A DNA stretch of 6,865 nucleotides from contig JAMOMO010000400.1 of NCBI GenBank assembly GCA_027067035.1, forward strand, positions 1 to 6,865. Direction: 5' to 3'. Positions 5,174 through 6,865 of this stretch are shown here, in pieces (position 1 is the stretch's first letter; every line of letters starts with the position of its first letter). Under the pieces are notes generated by a model. That model was not told the origin of the DNA and made no database searches. It saw nothing but the letters and a program-made list of their open reading frames with translations. This stretch comes from Desulfobulbaceae bacterium. GTDB taxonomy: Bacteria; Desulfobacterota; Desulfobulbia; Desulfobulbales; Desulfocapsaceae. The translations under genes and the position numbers were made by a program.

Positions 5174-6178
5174 TCAGAAAGTGTAGCCAAAGAGGATGGA
5201 CCAGCCTTTTACATTGTTTCCGAGGATTCCCATAATGCCCAGGCTGAGGTTCTGCACCGGCCACTTTTTTTGTGTTGTATCGGCTTTGATGGAGAGTCCC
5301 AGCTCGTTGAAATAGTTGAAGCCCATCACATCCCGATTGGCACCGACAAAAGTTGAATTGCCGGCATGGAACACCCAGGAAAGGGGGAGGCCGGAAACGG
5401 CAAAGCCGAGGGGATGGCTGAGATTGGCTTTCAGGGCAATGACGCTGCTGTCGGTGACAAATTTCTGGTAGCTGCTGGATTCATTGAACGTATCTATGTA
5501 ATCAAAACTATAGCTGAGTTCACCGTTTATCCGAAACGTATCAACGGTGCCCGCATATTGAATGGTGGCAATGGCATTTAACAGTGTTGCGCTGGTATTC
5601 CAGTTAAAGCCGAGGCCGTCAAAAACCGGCTTGAGGAAGACATTTGCAAGCTCGCCATGGTAGGAAGAGCTGTTTTTGAGGTAGGCGATACCACCATATA
5701 TTGCTGGCATAAATGAGAAACCGGCACCCATGGGAAAGCTGAAGCCTCCACCCACTGTTCCGCTGTAGGTTTCCCATTTGCTGTCCACAATCTTCAGAGT
5801 GTTACCTTCTTCTTCAAAAAAATAGTCTGTTTTCATCTTAAGGTAGCCCATGCGGCCCTCAATAAAACTGCTGCAGCCATACTGATTGAGGTCAAATTCG
5901 TGCCGCAGGGGAATCTTGTAGACGTTGATGGTGTGATCGCCGCCGTTTTCCTCGTCAACAATATATGTGGCTGAAGACAGCATTGGTTCTGCTGAGAAGT
6001 TCATCAAGGCGCCATATCCTGCACCCATCAGGGACGGTTTCAGCACCTCTTCCTCATAGGCGCGCGTACTTGAAATTATTGCATCAAGTTCTGTTGCCGA
6101 TGTGTCAGCCATGGTGAACAGGATGCTGAGGGGTGACAGCAGCGGCAGGATGAGAGACATTCTGGGAGAGGGTATCAT
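5174..6178 (-). CDS. Outer-membrane beta-barrel protein, possibly a solitary autotransporter-type barrel
   Basis: The 334-residue product begins with a short signal peptide (hydrophobic core about 7-22, probable cleavage after FTMA at 24 or after DTSA at 28). After a short acidic helix the rest is a run of amphipathic strands with aromatic girdles and Gly/Asn/Asp/Ser turns, ending LFGYTF; the terminal Phe is the usual barrel-assembly signal. There is no passenger domain: nearly the whole mature protein is barrel, of a size fitting about 12 strands. This resembles the family annotated as solitary outer membrane autotransporter beta-barrel domain, but that assignment is from memory of general features. 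No Shine-Dalgarno stands before ATG 6178 or the in-frame ATG 6160. An in-frame TGA four codons upstream of 6178 rules out a longer start. The nearest purine-rich stretch (GGGAAAGGGAG on the - strand) is more than 30 nt upstream. Confidence 0.82.
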   Translation of the reverse strand: MIPSPRMSLILPLLSPLSILFTMADTSATELDAIISSTRAYEEEVLKPSLMGAGYGALMNFSAEPMLSSATYIVDEENGGDHTINVYKIPLRHEFDLNQYGCSSFIEGRMGYLKMKTDYFFEEEGNTLKIVDSKWETYSGTVGGGFSFPMGAGFSFMPAIYGGIAYLKNSSSYHGELANVFLKPVFDGLGFNWNTSATLLNAIATIQYAGTVDTFRINGELSYSFDYIDTFNESSSYQKFVTDSSVIALKANLSHPLGFAVSGLPLSWVFHAGNSTFVGANRDVMGFNYFNELGLSIKADTTQKKWPVQNLSLGIMGILGNNVKGWSILFGYTF

Positions 6179-6222
6179 GGATAATCACACGTGTAATAAG
6201 CGTCTTGCTCCCTTTCCCTGTG

Positions 6223-6321
6223 TCATGTCATTAAGCGGTTCCGGGACAGCTCGGTCTGTTTTGCGCCATATTCCAGTAAATTCCGCATGGCGGCAATACG
6301 GTTTATTTTATTATGGATCAT
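6223..6321 (-). CDS. Possible 32-residue small ORF or leader peptide (low confidence)
   Basis: On the - strand an ATG at 6321 opens a 32-residue frame beginning MIHNKINRIAAM and ending SRNRLMT before TGA, 44 nt upstream of the barrel start. An internal ATG at 6288 would give 21 residues. The sequence is plausible as an amphipathic helix with basic residues, but neither start has a ribosome-binding site. If the - strand promoter at 6305-6334 is used, only the 21-residue form could be made. It may be chance. Confidence 0.15.
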   Translation of the reverse strand: MIHNKINRIAAMRNLLEYGAKQTELSRNRLMT

Positions 6322-6513
6322 AGTGTCAGGGCAAGGCATATTTATTCTGTCTGGATGATGGCCGTGAGGGGAGCTTTTTTGTCCGTGCGAAATAATGGTG
6401 AAAAAAAACAGTTCACTGCAGGAAAATGTGTATCATGATTCCATGGTGTGGTATGTGTTTGGATAAGTCACTGTTCAGTGGATGTCCATTCAAGCTCTCT
6501 TGTCAGTGACGAA

Positions 6514-6543
6514 TTGCATTTTTTACAGGAAAAATGATAAAAT
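6514..6543 (+). promoter_or_regulatory. Candidate promoter for ung
   Basis: TTGCAT (6514-6519) and TAAAAT (6538-6543) are 18 bp apart in an AT-rich stretch, with a good -10 and a weak -35. The predicted start site near 6550 gives a leader of about 60 nt to the ATG at 6611. Confidence 0.4.
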
Positions 6544-6547
6544 CAGT

Positions 6548-6579
6548 GCATCGTGATATCCGGTTTTTGTCACGGATGC
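6548..6579 (+). other. Bulged hairpin in front of ung
   Basis: GCATCGTGA (6548-6556) pairs with TCAC (6570-6573) plus GATGC (6575-6579), with one bulged G at 6574 and a 13-nt T-rich loop. It is followed by GGGTTTTATTT. If transcription starts near 6550 the first arm would be partly missing, so it could instead be a DNA dyad or belong to a longer transcript. Confidence 0.3.
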
Positions 6580-6610
6580 GGGTTTTATTTAACAGCAACT
6601 GTGGATTCTC

Positions 6611-6865
6611 ATGTCAGCAATACAGGACAGGGTAAAGCTGCGAGCTTCGTGGAAAGATCGCATTGGAGAGGAGTTCGAAAAAGAGTATATGCAGAACCTG
6701 CGGCAGTTTCTTATTCAGGAGAAACGTGCCGGGAAGACCATCTATCCGGAGGGAAAGGATATCTTCAATGCAATGAATCTGATTCCTTTTGAGGAGCTGA
6801 AGGTTGTTATCCTGGGTCAGGATCCCTATCATGGTCCCGGCCAGGCACATGGGCTCTGTTTTTCT
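6611..6865 (+). CDS. ung: Uracil-DNA glycosylase, N-terminal part (cut by window edge)
   Basis: The frame opens at ATG 6611 and is still open at the window end, giving 85 residues of a protein usually about 220-230 long. It removes uracil from DNA, the first step of base-excision repair of deaminated cytosine, in the cytoplasm. The family-1 active-site motif GQDPYHGPGQAHGLCFS is complete at 69-85, with the catalytic water-activating Asp at 71 (Asp64 in E. coli Ung) and Tyr73 that excludes thymine. Upstream, the helical N-terminus (WKDRIGEEFEKEYMQNLRQF) and the IYPEGKDIFNAM segment match the normal Ung layout. An in-frame TAA at 6590-6592 leaves this ATG as the only standard start; its ribosome-binding site is weak (GGA at 6603-6605). 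The catalytic His in the C-terminal HPSP motif lies outside the window. It is divergent from the barrel gene. Confidence 0.97.
   Translation, partial: MSAIQDRVKLRASWKDRIGEEFEKEYMQNLRQFLIQEKRAGKTIYPEGKDIFNAMNLIPFEELKVVILGQDPYHGPGQAHGLCFS

Larger units (their letters stand above)
6179..6610. other. Divergent intergenic region between barrel gene and ung, 432 bp
   Basis: There is no confident gene. Next to the barrel start is a perfect 8-bp palindrome ACACGTGT (6187-6194). A very short - strand frame lies at 6223-6321. A - strand promoter candidate is TTGCCC (6334-6329) and TAAAAT (6310-6305) with an 18-bp spacer, which would give the barrel gene a leader of about 120 nt. Further right are an inverted repeat GTCACTG/CAGTGAC (6467-6473, 6504-6510), a + strand promoter candidate (6514-6543) and a hairpin (6548-6579) just before ung. 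The middle (about 6340-6460) shows nothing I can name. Confidence 0.5.

Noticed and set aside
5050..5581. + strand open frames opposite the end of the barrel gene
   Set aside because: They are antisense to the barrel coding sequence, with low-quality composition and no ribosome-binding sites.
6553..6850. Alternative frames on both strands across the ung start
   Set aside because: The ung frame with GQDPYHGPGQAHGL is unmistakable and occupies this DNA.
1..6865. CRISPR array, tRNA/rRNA, riboswitch, prophage, toxin-antitoxin or known defence cassette
   Set aside because: No regularly spaced repeats, cloverleaf, conserved RNA core, integrase, phage gene or nuclease/toxin signature was found on either strand.

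Overview
The window looks like chromosomal DNA of a Gram-negative bacterium. It encodes two C-terminal or whole outer-membrane beta-barrels, three lipoproteins with clear lipoboxes, one inner-membrane permease and the start of uracil-DNA glycosylase. Base composition is roughly balanced. The protein types would fit a Desulfobacterota or gammaproteobacterial genome, but nothing here fixes the taxon, so that is only a guess.

Layout, left to right. (1) The 3' part of a surface or outer-membrane protein gene enters from the left edge and ends at 971, followed by a textbook intrinsic terminator. (2) Two + strand lipoprotein genes follow. The first encodes a YiiX/NlpC-type permuted papain-fold protein. 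The second encodes an HExxH zinc metallopeptidase-like protein and starts 77 nt inside the first. A hairpin covers the ribosome-binding region of the first gene. (3) A small - strand lipoprotein gene with a duplicated Y..G..DG....C motif converges on this pair. (4) A 385-bp divergent intergenic region holds a 92-bp element with 22-bp imperfect terminal inverted repeats (MITE-like), a candidate Fur-type operator and candidate promoters. (5) A + strand gene encodes a small membrane-anchored protein with a pseudopilin-like patch, followed 48 nt later by a yfcA-type TSUP permease gene. (6) A - strand gene encodes a solitary outer-membrane beta-barrel. (7) A 432-bp divergent region precedes ung, which runs off the right edge.

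The clearest functional unit is the overlapping pair of lipoprotein genes at 1097-2894. Both products should be periplasm-facing and membrane-anchored, and both have hydrolase-type catalytic motifs, so they may act on cell wall or on envelope proteins. The other genes look like independent envelope functions plus DNA repair. I see no tRNA, rRNA, CRISPR array, full insertion sequence, phage gene or recognised defence system. The most unusual items are the out-of-frame overlap, the MITE-like element in a probable leader, the double-motif cysteine lipoprotein and the pseudopilin-like protein without a prepilin signal.
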